A stretch of DNA of 64,000 nt from Planctomycetota bacterium (GTDB lineage Bacteria; Planctomycetota; Planctomycetia; Pirellulales; PLA5). The translations under genes and the position numbers were made by a program. A model generated the notes under the pieces. The model did not search any database and was not told where the DNA came from. It saw nothing but the letters and a program-made list of their open reading frames with translations. The stretch lies in NCBI GenBank assembly GCA_003576845.1, contig QEVJ01000068.1:1-64000 (forward strand), read 5' to 3'. Positions within the stretch are counted from its first letter, which is position 1. The number at the start of each line of letters is the position of its first letter. This document shows, in pieces, positions 55,051 to 64,000 of the stretch.

Positions 55051-55638
55051 ATGTCCACGATTCGCCCTACGCTCGTTCTGTTCCTATTGCTTACGCTCGT
55101 TACCGGCGCGATCTATCCCGCGCTGGTCACGGGCGTCGCGCAAGTCGTTTTCCCCGACGCCGCGAACGGCAGCGTCGTCGAACGGAACGGCCGCGCTGTC
55201 GGTTCGGAGTTGATTGGCCAACTCTTTGTGTCGCCGGCCTATTTCTGGAGCCGTCCTTCCGCGACGGCGCCGCACGCTTACAACGCCGCGTCGTCGAGCG
55301 GCTCGAATCTCGGCCCGACGAATCCGGCCCTCGTCGACGCCGTGAAACGGCGCATCGAGGCGTTGCAAGCCGATCCGAACGTCGAAGGCCCGCCGCCGGT
55401 CGACCTCGTCACCGCATCGGCCAGCGGGCTCGATCCACACATTTCGCCGGCCGCGGCCGAGTACCAGATTCGCCGAGTCGCTGCGGCCCGCGGTGTATCG
55501 GCGGACGCGGTGCGCGAGCTGGTGAAGGCGCATATCGAACCGCGGACGCTCGGCGTCCTCGGCGAGCCGCGCGTCAATGTGTTGCTGTTGAACTTGGATC
55601 TCGACCGGCAATTCGCCGCAAAGCGCGCCGCAGAATAG
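55051..55638 (+). CDS. kdpC: potassium-transporting ATPase subunit C
   Basis: A 195-residue subunit with one N-terminal membrane helix ([20 protein letters not shown]) and an outer domain containing [20 protein letters not shown] and [13 protein letters not shown], as expected. It stabilises the KdpABC complex. The ATG follows kdpB by nine bases with GAGGAA before it. Confidence 0.95.
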   Translation: MSTIRPTLVLFLLLTLVTGAIYPALVTGVAQVVFPDAANGSVVERNGRAVGSELIGQLFVSPAYFWSRPSATAPHAYNAASSSGSNLGPTNPALVDAVKRRIEALQADPNVEGPPPVDLVTASASGLDPHISPAAAEYQIRRVAAARGVSADAVRELVKAHIEPRTLGVLGEPRVNVLLLNLDLDRQFAAKRAAE

Positions 55639-55658
55639 AGATAGAGAACGAGGAAACC

Positions 55659-55862
55659 GTGAAATCAAATGCCCGCTTTTCGTGGCGGCTTCGCAATCCG
55701 AAGCGACCCTGGCGGATACTGGCCGTCGCGCTTGCCTTTGCGCTTCCGGGTTCTTTGGCCGGCGCGATGGTCGCGATGTTTTTTGGCCGTCCGGCGCTGA
55801 TGATGTGTATCGGCATATTGAGCGGCGCCCTCTGCGGTGCTCTCCTCGAGGCGCGTTCCTAG
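55659..55862 (+). CDS. small two-helix membrane protein between kdpC and kdpD
   Basis: A 67-residue ORF with a GTG start and GAGGAA just ahead. A basic N-terminus (KSNARFSWRLRNPKRPWR) leads into two hydrophobic helices (ILAVALAFALPGSLAGAMVA and ALMMCIGILSGALCGALL). It is 20 bases after kdpC and same strand, so probably in the operon. I recognise no family; it could be a modulator of the pump or the KdpD sensor, but that is a guess. Confidence 0.6.
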   Translation: MKSNARFSWRLRNPKRPWRILAVALAFALPGSLAGAMVAMFFGRPALMMCIGILSGALCGALLEARS

Positions 55863-55955
55863 ATGGAATCGGCGCCGAATGCCAATGAGCGCACGCCACG
55901 CCGAACTGTACAATGAAAGCGTAGACGCTTCTGTGCTTGTCATGACCCGGACACG

Positions 55956-58673
55956 ATGACCGACGAGCGACCCAATCCCGACGAATTGCTGGCCAAAGTC
56001 CAGGCCGAAGAGTCGCTCTCGGCTCGCGGTCGGCTGAAGATTTTTTTTGGCATGGCGCCGGGGGTCGGCAAGACCTACGCGATGCTGGAAGCCGCACGCA
56101 AGACGGCCAAGGAAGGGACCGACGTCGTTATCGGGTATGTCGAGCCGCATGCCCGGCCCGAAACGCAAGCCCTCGTGCTCGGTCTGGACGTGTTGCCTCG
56201 ACGCGTCGTGTCCTACGGCGGCGTTACGCTTGAAGAATTCGACCTCGAAGGCGCGTTGGCTCGCAAACCGCAAATCCTCATCGTCGACGAACTTGCCCAC
56301 ACGAACGCTCCCGGCTCGACGCACGAGCGGCGCTGGCAAGATGTCGAGCAGGTGCTGGCCGCGGGGATCGACGTCTACACCACGCTCAACGTTCAGCACA
56401 TCGAGAGCCTCAACGACGTGGTTGCCCAGATCACGGGGATCGTGGTTCGCGAAACGGTGTCGGACGCCGTGTTCGAGCGCGCGGACGAGATCGAATTGGT
56501 CGATATCTCGCCGGACGACTTGTTGGAGCGGCTTCGCGAAGGAAAGGTCTACGTTCCGGCCCAGGCACAGCGCGCGATCGAGCACTTCTTCCAAAAAGGC
56601 AACCTGATCGCGCTTCGCGAATTGGCGATGCGGCAAGCGGCCGAGCGGGTCGATGCGCAAATGGGCGAATTCCGCCGCATCCATGCCATCGACCGCACCT
56701 GGCCCGCCGCGGAACGCTTGCTGGTCTGCGTCGGGCCAAGTCCGATGTCGGCGCGGTTGATTCGCGCAACCCGGCGGATCGCGGCGGGCCTCAAAGCGCC
56801 GTGGCTGGCCGTCCACGTCGAGTCGCCGCCTTCGGCGGCCTTGCCGTTCGCCGATCGTGAGCGGCTTGCCCAGCACATGCGCCTCGCGGAACAGCTTGGC
56901 GGCGAAACGGTGACGCTGGCCGGAAACGATGTCGCCGGCGAAGTCGTCGCCTACGCCCGCGAACACAACGTGACGAAGATCATCGCCGGCAAGCCGCAGC
57001 AGAGCCGCTGGCGGGATTTGACGCGCGGCTCCTACGTGTATGAATTGACCCGCCGCTGCGGCGACATCGACGTTTACATCATCAGCGGCGAAGGCGAAAC
57101 GCCGGCGCCCAAGGCCGCCCGCGCTCAGCAAGCGGATCGCGATTGGTTCCCGTTTCTCGGCGCGCTGGGGACCGTGGCCGTCTGCACGGCGATCGGTTTC
57201 CTAATGAGTCGGCATTTCGCGCCAACGAATATCGTCATGGTCTACCTGCTCGGCATTCTCGCGGTGTCGCTGCGGTGGGGCCGATGGCCCTCCATTCTCT
57301 CTTCGGTGCTGGGCGTTGCGGCGTTCGACTTCTGCTTCGTGCCGCCGCAGTATACGTTTGCGGTCGCCGACACCGAGTACCTATTCACGTTTGCGGTGAT
57401 GCTGTTCACCGGCCTGGTCATCAGCACGCTTACGGCCCGCCTGGGGTTCCAGGCCGAAGCCGCCCGCGACCGCGAGCGAAGAACGGCCGCTTTGTTCGCC
57501 ACGACGCGGGAGCTGTCGTCGCTCGAAGATCGCCGGGCAATCATCGAAGCCGGGTTGCGGCACGTAACGGACTTGTTGGCGGCCGACGCGTGCGTATTGA
57601 CGCCGGACGCGGCGGGACGCTTGACGCAACACGCCTGCGGATCGCGCGGCTATCAGCCGCACGAACGCGAAAATGCCGTCGCCCGTTGGGTGCTCGAACA
57701 CGGCAAGCCGGCGGGCCGCGGCACGCAAACGCTGCCCGCCGCCGAATCGTTGCACTTGCCGCTGCTGGCCGCCAGCGGCGCCGTCGGGGTGCTTGCCGTG
57801 CGATTTCCGGCCGATCGGCCGCCGCCCGCACCCGCGCAGATCCACCTCTTGGAAACGCTGGGCGGATTGATTGCCCTGTCGCTCGAACGCGCCGCGCTCG
57901 CGCACGAATCGGAGCAGCGGCTTATCCAGGTCGAGGCCGAAAAGCTTCGCAGTTCGCTGCTGAGCGCCGTTTCGCACGACCTGCGCACGCCGCTGGCCGC
58001 AATCGCCGGCGCCAGCTCGACGTTGCTCGAAGCCGACCGTGCACTGCCGCCGGAAGCCCGGCGCGAGTTGACCCAGTCGATCGTCGACGAGACGGACCGG
58101 CTCAACCGTCTGGTAGCGAACCTGCTCGACATGACGCGGCTCGAAGGCGGCGCGATGGTCGTCGAGAAGCAGTGGCAGGGCGTCGAGGAGATCATCGGCG
58201 TCGTGTTGAGCCGGCTTGCGGCGCGACTGGCGTCGCATCGCGTCGAAGTGAAGCTGCCGCAGCATCTCCCGCTGGTTCCGTTCGACGACCTGTTGATTCA
58301 GCAGGTACTCGTCAATCTGTTGGAGAACGCGGTGAAGTACGCCCCGGAAGATTCGCAAATCACGATTTCGGCGAAACCCGAGCCGACGGCGGTTACGATC
58401 GAAGTCGCCGACGAAGGGCCGGGCATCCCCGCCGGCGACGAGGAGCGGATCTTCGACAAGTTCCATCGCGGCTCGACCGCCAAGGGGCGGGCCGGCGTCG
58501 GGCTCGGATTGGCCATTTGCCGCGGCATCGTCAATTTGCACGGCGGGCGGATTTGGGCCCAAAACCGTCCGCAGCGTGGCGCGGCGTTTCGCTTCACGTT
58601 GCCGATCGAAGGAACCCCGCCGAAACTCGATGCGGTCGCCGCGGCGTCTGCGACGGAGCAGCTAACCGGATGA
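55956..58673 (+). CDS. kdpD: osmosensitive K+ channel histidine kinase KdpD
   Basis: A 905-residue sensor kinase. N-terminal KdpD domain with Walker A GMAPGVGKT (about 32-40), a universal-stress-protein-like domain (ERLLVCVGPSPMSARLIRAT), four membrane helices (about 395-500), a GAF-like region, then the kinase core: SHDLRTPLAA with the phosphorylated His, N-box LLENAVKYAP, and G-boxes DEGPGIPAGD and GVGLGLAICRG. It senses K+ limitation and activates KdpE. The stop overlaps the kdpE ATG by four bases. Confidence 0.96.
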   Translation: MTDERPNPDELLAKVQAEESLSARGRLKIFFGMAPGVGKTYAMLEAARKTAKEGTDVVIGYVEPHARPETQALVLGLDVLPRRVVSYGGVTLEEFDLEGALARKPQILIVDELAHTNAPGSTHERRWQDVEQVLAAGIDVYTTLNVQHIESLNDVVAQITGIVVRETVSDAVFERADEIELVDISPDDLLERLREGKVYVPAQAQRAIEHFFQKGNLIALRELAMRQAAERVDAQMGEFRRIHAIDRTWPAAERLLVCVGPSPMSARLIRATRRIAAGLKAPWLAVHVESPPSAALPFADRERLAQHMRLAEQLGGETVTLAGNDVAGEVVAYAREHNVTKIIAGKPQQSRWRDLTRGSYVYELTRRCGDIDVYIISGEGETPAPKAARAQQADRDWFPFLGALGTVAVCTAIGFLMSRHFAPTNIVMVYLLGILAVSLRWGRWPSILSSVLGVAAFDFCFVPPQYTFAVADTEYLFTFAVMLFTGLVISTLTARLGFQAEAARDRERRTAALFATTRELSSLEDRRAIIEAGLRHVTDLLAADACVLTPDAAGRLTQHACGSRGYQPHERENAVARWVLEHGKPAGRGTQTLPAAESLHLPLLAASGAVGVLAVRFPADRPPPAPAQIHLLETLGGLIALSLERAALAHESEQRLIQVEAEKLRSSLLSAVSHDLRTPLAAIAGASSTLLEADRALPPEARRELTQSIVDETDRLNRLVANLLDMTRLEGGAMVVEKQWQGVEEIIGVVLSRLAARLASHRVEVKLPQHLPLVPFDDLLIQQVLVNLLENAVKYAPEDSQITISAKPEPTAVTIEVADEGPGIPAGDEERIFDKFHRGSTAKGRAGVGLGLAICRGIVNLHGGRIWAQNRPQRGAAFRFTLPIEGTPPKLDAVAAASATEQLTG

Positions 58674-59377
58674 GTACGGATGGTCCAAAGGTCCTTGTCG
58701 TCGAGGACGAGCAGGAAATCCGCCGATTCTTGCGCGTATCGCTCGGACACAGCGGTTATCGTCTTGTCGAAACCGCGTCGGCGAAAGACGCGGTTCTGCA
58801 AGCCGCCACGCAACAGCCCGATTTGATGATCCTCGACCTCGGCTTGCCCGATGGCGATGGTCTCGACGTGATCCGCGAGGTGCGGCAATGGTCGGCGATG
58901 CCGATCGTGGTGCTTTCGGCCCGCGGTCAAGAGCAGGACAAGGTTCGCGCCCTCGACGAGGGTGCGGACGATTATTTGACGAAGCCGTTCTCGGTTGGCG
59001 AGTTGCTCGCCCGGCTGCGCGTGGCGCTGCGCCACGCGGCCCAGTCAAGCGATGGGAAAGCGGCGATTTACGACGTGGGCGACTTGCGCGTCGATGTGGC
59101 GAGCCGGCAAGTACACGTCAGAAACAAAGAGGTGCATCTGACGCCGACCGAGTTTCGCTTGCTCGCAACGCTCGTCAAGCACGCGGGTAAAGTGGTTACG
59201 CATCGCCAACTCCTCAAGGAGGTGTGGGGCCCGCAGAGCGTCCAGGAAACGCAATACCTTCGCGTCTACATGGCCGCGCTGCGCCAGAAGATCGAATCCG
59301 GTGATTCGGTTCCCCGATATTTGCTTACGGAACCGGGCGTGGGCTATCGACTCTACTCCGGCGGCGCCGAGCGATAA
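58670..59377 (+). CDS. kdpE: response regulator KdpE
   Basis: A 235-residue OmpR-type regulator. Receiver domain with phosphoacceptor Asp in MILDLGLPDGDG (about residue 55) and the KPF lysine in DYLTKPFSVGELLA. The C-terminal winged helix includes HLTPTEFRLLATLVKHAGKV and VYMAALRQKIE. It is expected to switch on the kdp operon when K+ is low. The ATG overlaps the kdpD stop. Confidence 0.96.
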   Translation: MSTDGPKVLVVEDEQEIRRFLRVSLGHSGYRLVETASAKDAVLQAATQQPDLMILDLGLPDGDGLDVIREVRQWSAMPIVVLSARGQEQDKVRALDEGADDYLTKPFSVGELLARLRVALRHAAQSSDGKAAIYDVGDLRVDVASRQVHVRNKEVHLTPTEFRLLATLVKHAGKVVTHRQLLKEVWGPQSVQETQYLRVYMAALRQKIESGDSVPRYLLTEPGVGYRLYSGGAER

Positions 59378-59394
59378 GCACCGAGTAAGAAGAA

Positions 59395-59492
59395 CCTATC
59401 CCAAAACCGGAATCTGTAGGAGGCGAATCCTTTCGCCGCTGGTTAGCGATTCGATCGGCGAAAGGATTCGCCTCCTACAGTTCTGGGATAGG
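59395..59492. repeat. 98-base inverted-repeat element after kdpE
   Basis: Inner arms of 25 bases (59414-59438 and 59456-59480) are perfectly inverted around a 17-base loop, with the core GGAGGCGAATCCTTTCGCCG. Outer nine-base arms CCTATCCCA (59395-59403) and TGGGATAGG (59484-59492) are also inverted. It lies between two convergent genes, where it could act as a two-way terminator or be a small mobile-type element. Confidence 0.85.
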
Positions 59493-59631
59493 CGCTAAAT
59501 CTTGGCCGCTTCGATGTGCCCGTCGCGGTGTCTGGATCGTTAGGCTCTCTGAAAGAAGGCGAATCGCTCGGCGTGCAGCGGCAAGAGCGCGCCCGCTCCC
59601 CCAAAACTCTCCGGTCTCATGGCTCCTCAAA

Positions 59632-62600
59632 CTACGCTTTCCAATCCTTGATCCGCTCGACCAGCCGCAACATGTCGTCGCGACGCTTCTCGAACAGGCC
59701 GAACAGCGCGATGATCAGCATGCCGGTGACGATGCCGGTCACCCACCAGATCCAGGTGCGGTCGAGTTCGACGGCGGCGTGCCAGATCACCGTGAAGAGC
59801 GCGACCATCAGAAATGTCGTGCCGAGGTACAGGAACGCCCGCACGCGGAGGAGAATCCCGGCGAAGATTCCCAACAGCGACAGCCCGGCCAACGCGACGG
59901 GCAGCCACGGCGCTTCGCCGACGCCGTTGATGAAAATGTCGGCCGTCGACGAGGCGTACACGACGATTGCCGACAGATAACGGACGGCGGTCATCCGATC
60001 GTCGGACAACCGCGAGCGATTCAGGTAGGCGGCCGCCAGCACGCACAGCGCCGGCGGAATCAGCCACAACTGCGGATGCTCGTAGATCGCCACTCCTTGC
60101 GTGGCGTACAGCCAGTACCAGAGGCTGCCGTTGGCGACCACCGCCCCGAGGACGCCGAACCAGAACGACTTTCGCAGCAGCGACAAGGCGCTGTACAGCG
60201 CCGCCACCGACAGCAACAAGAGCGAGTAATTCACCTGGCTCGGCAACACCCAAAAGCCAATCGTCGGCAGTAGCGGCAAGATCGCTGCCGTGTTCTCCAG
60301 CGGCTGGCTGAGCACGCGAATCTGCCGCCGGCGGCACAACTCGGCAAAGCCCACGCCAAGGAAGGCAACCGACACGACGACGAGCGGCCAGAACTGCATG
60401 AACCAGCCCGCGAATAGCCACGGCATGGTGAGGCGAACGTGCAGGAACGCGAGCGCGAGCAGCGCCTCGGCGGCGTAGACGTAACTCATCCGCCCCCGTT
60501 CTCCCAACTCCAGCGGATCTCGCCCCGGCAGCACCGCTGCGGCCAGCGAAGCGAGCGATAACATCGCCAGCACCGCCAGCACGGCGACTACGGCCGGCCA
60601 CCGCAGCGGAACTTCGGCGACGCGCGCAAAGTAATCGACTTCGATCGCCAACACGCACAACAACACCACGCTTGCCACGACCGTAATCGCGCCGACCGTC
60701 CGTCGCGCGGAATGGGGCCAGCCGCTCGGCTCCGGCATCACGCGGGCGAGCAGCAAGGCGTAAAGCGGAATCGTCGCGGCAAGCGCCACGGCGGCAACCA
60801 CGGTCCGATGCAGGGCAGCGGCCTCGATCGGCAGCGGCAGCCACGCCCAACCGAGCGCGACGGCAAACAGGGCGCCGAAGGCGAGCGAACCGCACTGCAA
60901 TACGGCCCGCAGTACGCCACCGACGAGCAACGCCAACGATAAAGCACAAGCCAGCACGCCCGTCGCGGCAATCGTTCGACGAAAGACGTCCTCGAAATGC
61001 GCATCGATCCAAAAGGCCAGCGCCGTGGCGACAACGGCCAGCACGGAGTTTGCCGCGATCATCCAAGCGTCGCCCAGCGACGTCGAAGCCGCGACATCGA
61101 CGTCTGCGGCCATCCTCTCGGCCCTCGATCGCCCATCCTTCATCCCTGCTCGCGTCAAATCGCCGACAGGAACGCCCCACGCAGTGGCAATCGTTCCAAA
61201 AACCACACGCCGGTTCCAAACCAAGCTCGACACGAGCGCATACGCCGACAACAGCACGCACAGGGTGACATCAAACGCTTCGCCGTAGAGATTCCGGGCA
61301 TCGAGGTACGCCAACATCAGCAGCAAGCCTACCCACCACAGCCGTACGACCATGAACCGCGTCGCCGCGTCCCAGACACAGGACAGCGCGGCGACTACCG
61401 TCCCGCACAGCGCGGCGATTGCCAACCATCGGCCGGCATGTACGGGCCGCAGGTCCAGATCGTAAGCGATTCCCGCCACCGTCATCAGCAGCATCGTCCC
61501 CAGGCAGCCCCACGAGGCAAACCGGTGAAATCCCACCGGCGGCAGCGCCGCTTTCACGGCCCAGGGTTTCATTCGCCGTCGTTCGACGAAACACGACACG
61601 AGCGCGGCCACGGCGACGGCGATCACGTTCACGTGGACAAAATCAAACGACCGCACGGTCGGACCGGCTACGTGGCTTTGCCACAACGTCCAGGGGCGGA
61701 CGTCGATCCACCAAATGCTCGCGGCCAGCGGCGCGAGCACGCCGGCGACCCATAGGAACTCGCGTTGCGCGCCGATCCACGCGAGATAGACGCACCACAG
61801 GGCCGTCGAAATCAGCGCCGCAAGCGTCCACCACGGCGAGGCGGGATCAACGTCGTGCGCCCGCAGGGCGAGTACGACGGCCGCCGTTGCGAACAGACTC
61901 GCCCAACCGATCAGCGGCGCCAGCCGCGGCGACACCGGAAAGACATCGTCGCTGGCCGGACGGTCGGACGCCTTAACGATCGCAATGTGCCCAACCGTCG
62001 GCAACAACCACGACGCCGCCACGACGCCCGCCAGCAACGCGTGATAGGCAAGCCAGGCGACCCCTCCGTCGTAATGGGCGAACACCAAGGCGGCAAAGGC
62101 CACGATCGCGGCGGCGAGCGGCCCGACGATCCGCTCGCCGGCGGCGCGGCGTTCGTCGGGCGACAGCGCCCAGGTGGCCCAGATTCCCAGCGCAGCGACC
62201 GCCAACGCGGCGGCCGCCCAACCGATCGGCCCGCCGGTCGCGGCGACCCACGGCCAAACACGCGGCTCGATCGTCAGCCCGACGACCGCCGGAATCATCG
62301 GCAGCATCCATAGCGCGGCGGCCAACAGCACCAGCGTCGTCAACAACCGTGGGCAGCCGACCGCGAAGCCGGCGGCGCTCTCGCCCCGAGCAACGGCGCG
62401 GCGCCCGCGATGCCATCGCAATGCCGCAGTCCAGGCGATCGCCGCGACTGCCGACACGATCGCGTTGACCTGCGTGACTTCCACCCACGCGCGGCCGTCG
62501 AGCGGGCGGCCGAGCTTGGCAAGTTCGAGCAGATAGACCACGGTGGCGATCAAGTTCGTCAGAATCGCCGCCGCGAAGGCGATGCGGCTCGACCGCTCGC

Positions 62601-64000
62601 GAATGGCGTGGCCAACGAGCGTCGCGGCGAATACGGCCAGCGGCAGACCGTAAGAAACCGACCAACCGATCGTGCGAAACCAGGCGTCCGGTTCCGGCCC
62701 GCAGAGCGGATGCTGCCGCAAGGCCGACGCGACGAGGAAAGCGTACGTGATGAACAACGGTCCGACGCCGAGCAGCAGGGCGAGTACCGGGAAGTGCCGA
62801 GGATTGAGGATGGCGGATGCGGGAGGCTGGGCGACGGCGTCTTCAGCACGCGGATCGACGCTTCCGCTCGATCCATAATCCCCCATTCTCGATCCTTCTT
62901 CCTCGCCGCTGGCCAATCGCACGAGCACCGCCAGCAACGCGGCAACGAACGCCAGAATCGCGAACGCTTGCAGCAGGGTTAGCAGTTCCACCGGCACGCC
63001 GGACTTGGCCACCACGGCCACACCCACATAAGCGACCATCGCCAGGTGACAGCCAACGAACAGACCGACGAAAAGCGCAAACACCGATCGCGCCGTCAGC
63101 CCGAAGCCGCGGCTAAGTACAGAGGGATGAGGACGGACGATGGGGGGGCGAGAGTTCGTCGCTTCTTGCGTCGGCTCACCCACGATCCTCGATCCTCCCT
63201 CCGCCATCCTGTCCCGCAAGTCGATGCCGATTCGCCGCAATCGCTCGGCAACGGCGGCACGCATCCACAAGGGGACGGACGCCACAGCCACGAAACCGGC
63301 CAGGAACCACCGCAGCGCCGATGCGGCGCTCACGCTGCCGGCCCAAGCGGTCGCCGCCAGCGCACATGCCGCCGCGCCCAGGAGCAGCAAGCCGAATCCT
63401 CGCCAGCGAACGCGGCCTTCCCACAGTCCTGCGGCGATCGCGAGCATCGCCGCGCCAAGTAGCGCCCATGCGCCATCGCCACGTGCGTGCTCCAACGGCA
63501 GCCACGTCAAGGCGAATTGCTCGACCGACGGTGCGACGCGCGTCGCCAGGCCCGGGCGATCCAATGGCGCGAGCTCCTGCGCAACCAACGGAGCCACGGC
63601 ATAGGCCGACAACGCCAGCACGAGCGCCAGCACGCCGGCTTCCGACAGCCGGTCGAAGGCCGGCCATGCCGGTTCGAGCAAGGTGCGACACCTGTTCGGC
63701 CAAAGTGATGCGGTTGAGCTCGATACTTCCGCGGCGGTCGCTGTGTCGCCGGCACGCCGCTGAACCACGATCCGCAACGCCGTCCAGCCCAGGCAATAAC
63801 CGGCCAGCCCCACGCCTTGCGCTTGTAGAAACCACGGATCGAGCCACGGCAGCGCCGCCGCTTGATACCATTCGCGGGACGCCAGCACGTGCGTCGCGCC
63901 GAAGAACGGCGCCAGCATCAACGACGCCTGAAACGCCGCGAACCACCCTGGCCGCACATCAACAACCGCCAGCGCGAGCCACACGGCCGACAGCCACGCG
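59632..64000 (-). CDS. giant multi-pass membrane protein, 5' end beyond the window
   Basis: At least 1455 residues, still open at the right edge, so the start lies outside. It is almost entirely membrane helices, dozens of them, with short polar loops and a few charged stretches (for example around GDYGSSGSVDPRAEDAV). The C-terminus ends in a helix pair and a basic tail (FGLFEKRRDDMLRLVERIKD). The repeat-like Trp/Ala/Val-rich helices resemble the very large uncharacterised membrane proteins of planctomycetes. I cannot name a function. It is convergent with kdpE. Confidence 0.75.
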   Translation of the reverse strand, partial: AWLSAVWLALAVVDVRPGWFAAFQASLMLAPFFGATHVLASREWYQAAALPWLDPWFLQAQGVGLAGYCLGWTALRIVVQRRAGDTATAAEVSSSTASLWPNRCRTLLEPAWPAFDRLSEAGVLALVLALSAYAVAPLVAQELAPLDRPGLATRVAPSVEQFALTWLPLEHARGDGAWALLGAAMLAIAAGLWEGRVRWRGFGLLLLGAAACALAATAWAGSVSAASALRWFLAGFVAVASVPLWMRAAVAERLRRIGIDLRDRMAEGGSRIVGEPTQEATNSRPPIVRPHPSVLSRGFGLTARSVFALFVGLFVGCHLAMVAYVGVAVVAKSGVPVELLTLLQAFAILAFVAALLAVLVRLASGEEEGSRMGDYGSSGSVDPRAEDAVAQPPASAILNPRHFPVLALLLGVGPLFITYAFLVASALRQHPLCGPEPDAWFRTIGWSVSYGLPLAVFAATLVGHAIRERSSRIAFAAAILTNLIATVVYLLELAKLGRPLDGRAWVEVTQVNAIVSAVAAIAWTAALRWHRGRRAVARGESAAGFAVGCPRLLTTLVLLAAALWMLPMIPAVVGLTIEPRVWPWVAATGGPIGWAAAALAVAALGIWATWALSPDERRAAGERIVGPLAAAIVAFAALVFAHYDGGVAWLAYHALLAGVVAASWLLPTVGHIAIVKASDRPASDDVFPVSPRLAPLIGWASLFATAAVVLALRAHDVDPASPWWTLAALISTALWCVYLAWIGAQREFLWVAGVLAPLAASIWWIDVRPWTLWQSHVAGPTVRSFDFVHVNVIAVAVAALVSCFVERRRMKPWAVKAALPPVGFHRFASWGCLGTMLLMTVAGIAYDLDLRPVHAGRWLAIAALCGTVVAALSCVWDAATRFMVVRLWWVGLLLMLAYLDARNLYGEAFDVTLCVLLSAYALVSSLVWNRRVVFGTIATAWGVPVGDLTRAGMKDGRSRAERMAADVDVAASTSLGDAWMIAANSVLAVVATALAFWIDAHFEDVFRRTIAATGVLACALSLALLVGGVLRAVLQCGSLAFGALFAVALGWAWLPLPIEAAALHRTVVAAVALAATIPLYALLLARVMPEPSGWPHSARRTVGAITVVASVVLLCVLAIEVDYFARVAEVPLRWPAVVAVLAVLAMLSLASLAAAVLPGRDPLELGERGRMSYVYAAEALLALAFLHVRLTMPWLFAGWFMQFWPLVVVSVAFLGVGFAELCRRRQIRVLSQPLENTAAILPLLPTIGFWVLPSQVNYSLLLLSVAALYSALSLLRKSFWFGVLGAVVANGSLWYWLYATQGVAIYEHPQLWLIPPALCVLAAAYLNRSRLSDDRMTAVRYLSAIVVYASSTADIFINGVGEAPWLPVALAGLSLLGIFAGILLRVRAFLYLGTTFLMVALFTVIWHAAVELDRTWIWWVTGIVTGMLIIALFGLFEKRRDDMLRLVERIKDWKA

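Overview
This 64 kb window looks like chromosomal DNA from a planctomycete, most likely Pirellulales-like. That placement is an inference from gene content, not a phylogeny. The supporting signs are high G+C, a formylglycine-type sulfatase, a PEP-CTERM secreted protein, a YidC carrying a PDZ domain, two ScpB paralogues, a PAC2-family protein, a release-factor-like (baeRF) protein, TadE/TadG proteins and many multihaem cytochromes. I see no rRNA, tRNA, CRISPR array, prophage or complete insertion sequence.

Layout. 1-9.3 kb: the 5' part of a ferredoxin, hemX-like and hemA (tetrapyrrole synthesis), a very acidic protein, scpB copy 1, an Nramp-like transporter, a YbaK-type deacylase, a baeRF-like protein, a NUDIX hydrolase and a PAC2 protein. 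9.3-22.4 kb: a cytochrome block. It holds a plus-strand maturation operon (ccmE-F-A-B-C, a ccmD-like gene and an unknown membrane-anchored protein), a tetrahaem cytochrome, and a minus-strand respiratory operon (12-haem NapC/NirT-like cytochrome, Rieske protein, cytochrome b, 9-haem cytochrome). 22.7-39.7 kb: a glycosyltransferase with TPR-like repeats, yidC, a sulfatase, typA, a PilZ-like protein, a BamE-like lipoprotein, dnaE, scpB copy 2, a planctomycete membrane protein of unknown function and a PEP-CTERM putative metalloprotease. 40.4-44 kb: an alpha/beta hydrolase and a tadE-tadE-tadG set. 44.6-50.3 kb: the glycine cleavage genes gcvT-gcvH-gcvPA-gcvPB followed by apbE. 50.9-59.4 kb: a complete kdpFABC-kdpDE potassium system with two extra tiny membrane ORFs. 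59.6-64 kb: a giant multi-pass membrane protein cut by the window edge.

The most interesting part is the cytochrome block. CcmE has a Cys (CxxxY) where the usual haem-binding His sits, and no ccmG or ccmH gene is present. This matches the variant Ccm machinery known from Desulfovibrio and some archaea. The adjacent Rieske/cytochrome b genes lack a cytochrome c1 or f and are flanked by 9-haem and 12-haem cytochromes, suggesting a bc-type complex with large multihaem electron-exit subunits. An unknown protein encoded directly behind the ccm genes is a candidate accessory factor.

Five kinds of short inverted-repeat element lie in or near intergenic gaps (about 39.85/42.92, 41.33, 45.74, 50.44 and 59.40 kb). 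Some sit inside operons. They are probably dispersed palindromic repeats of this genome.
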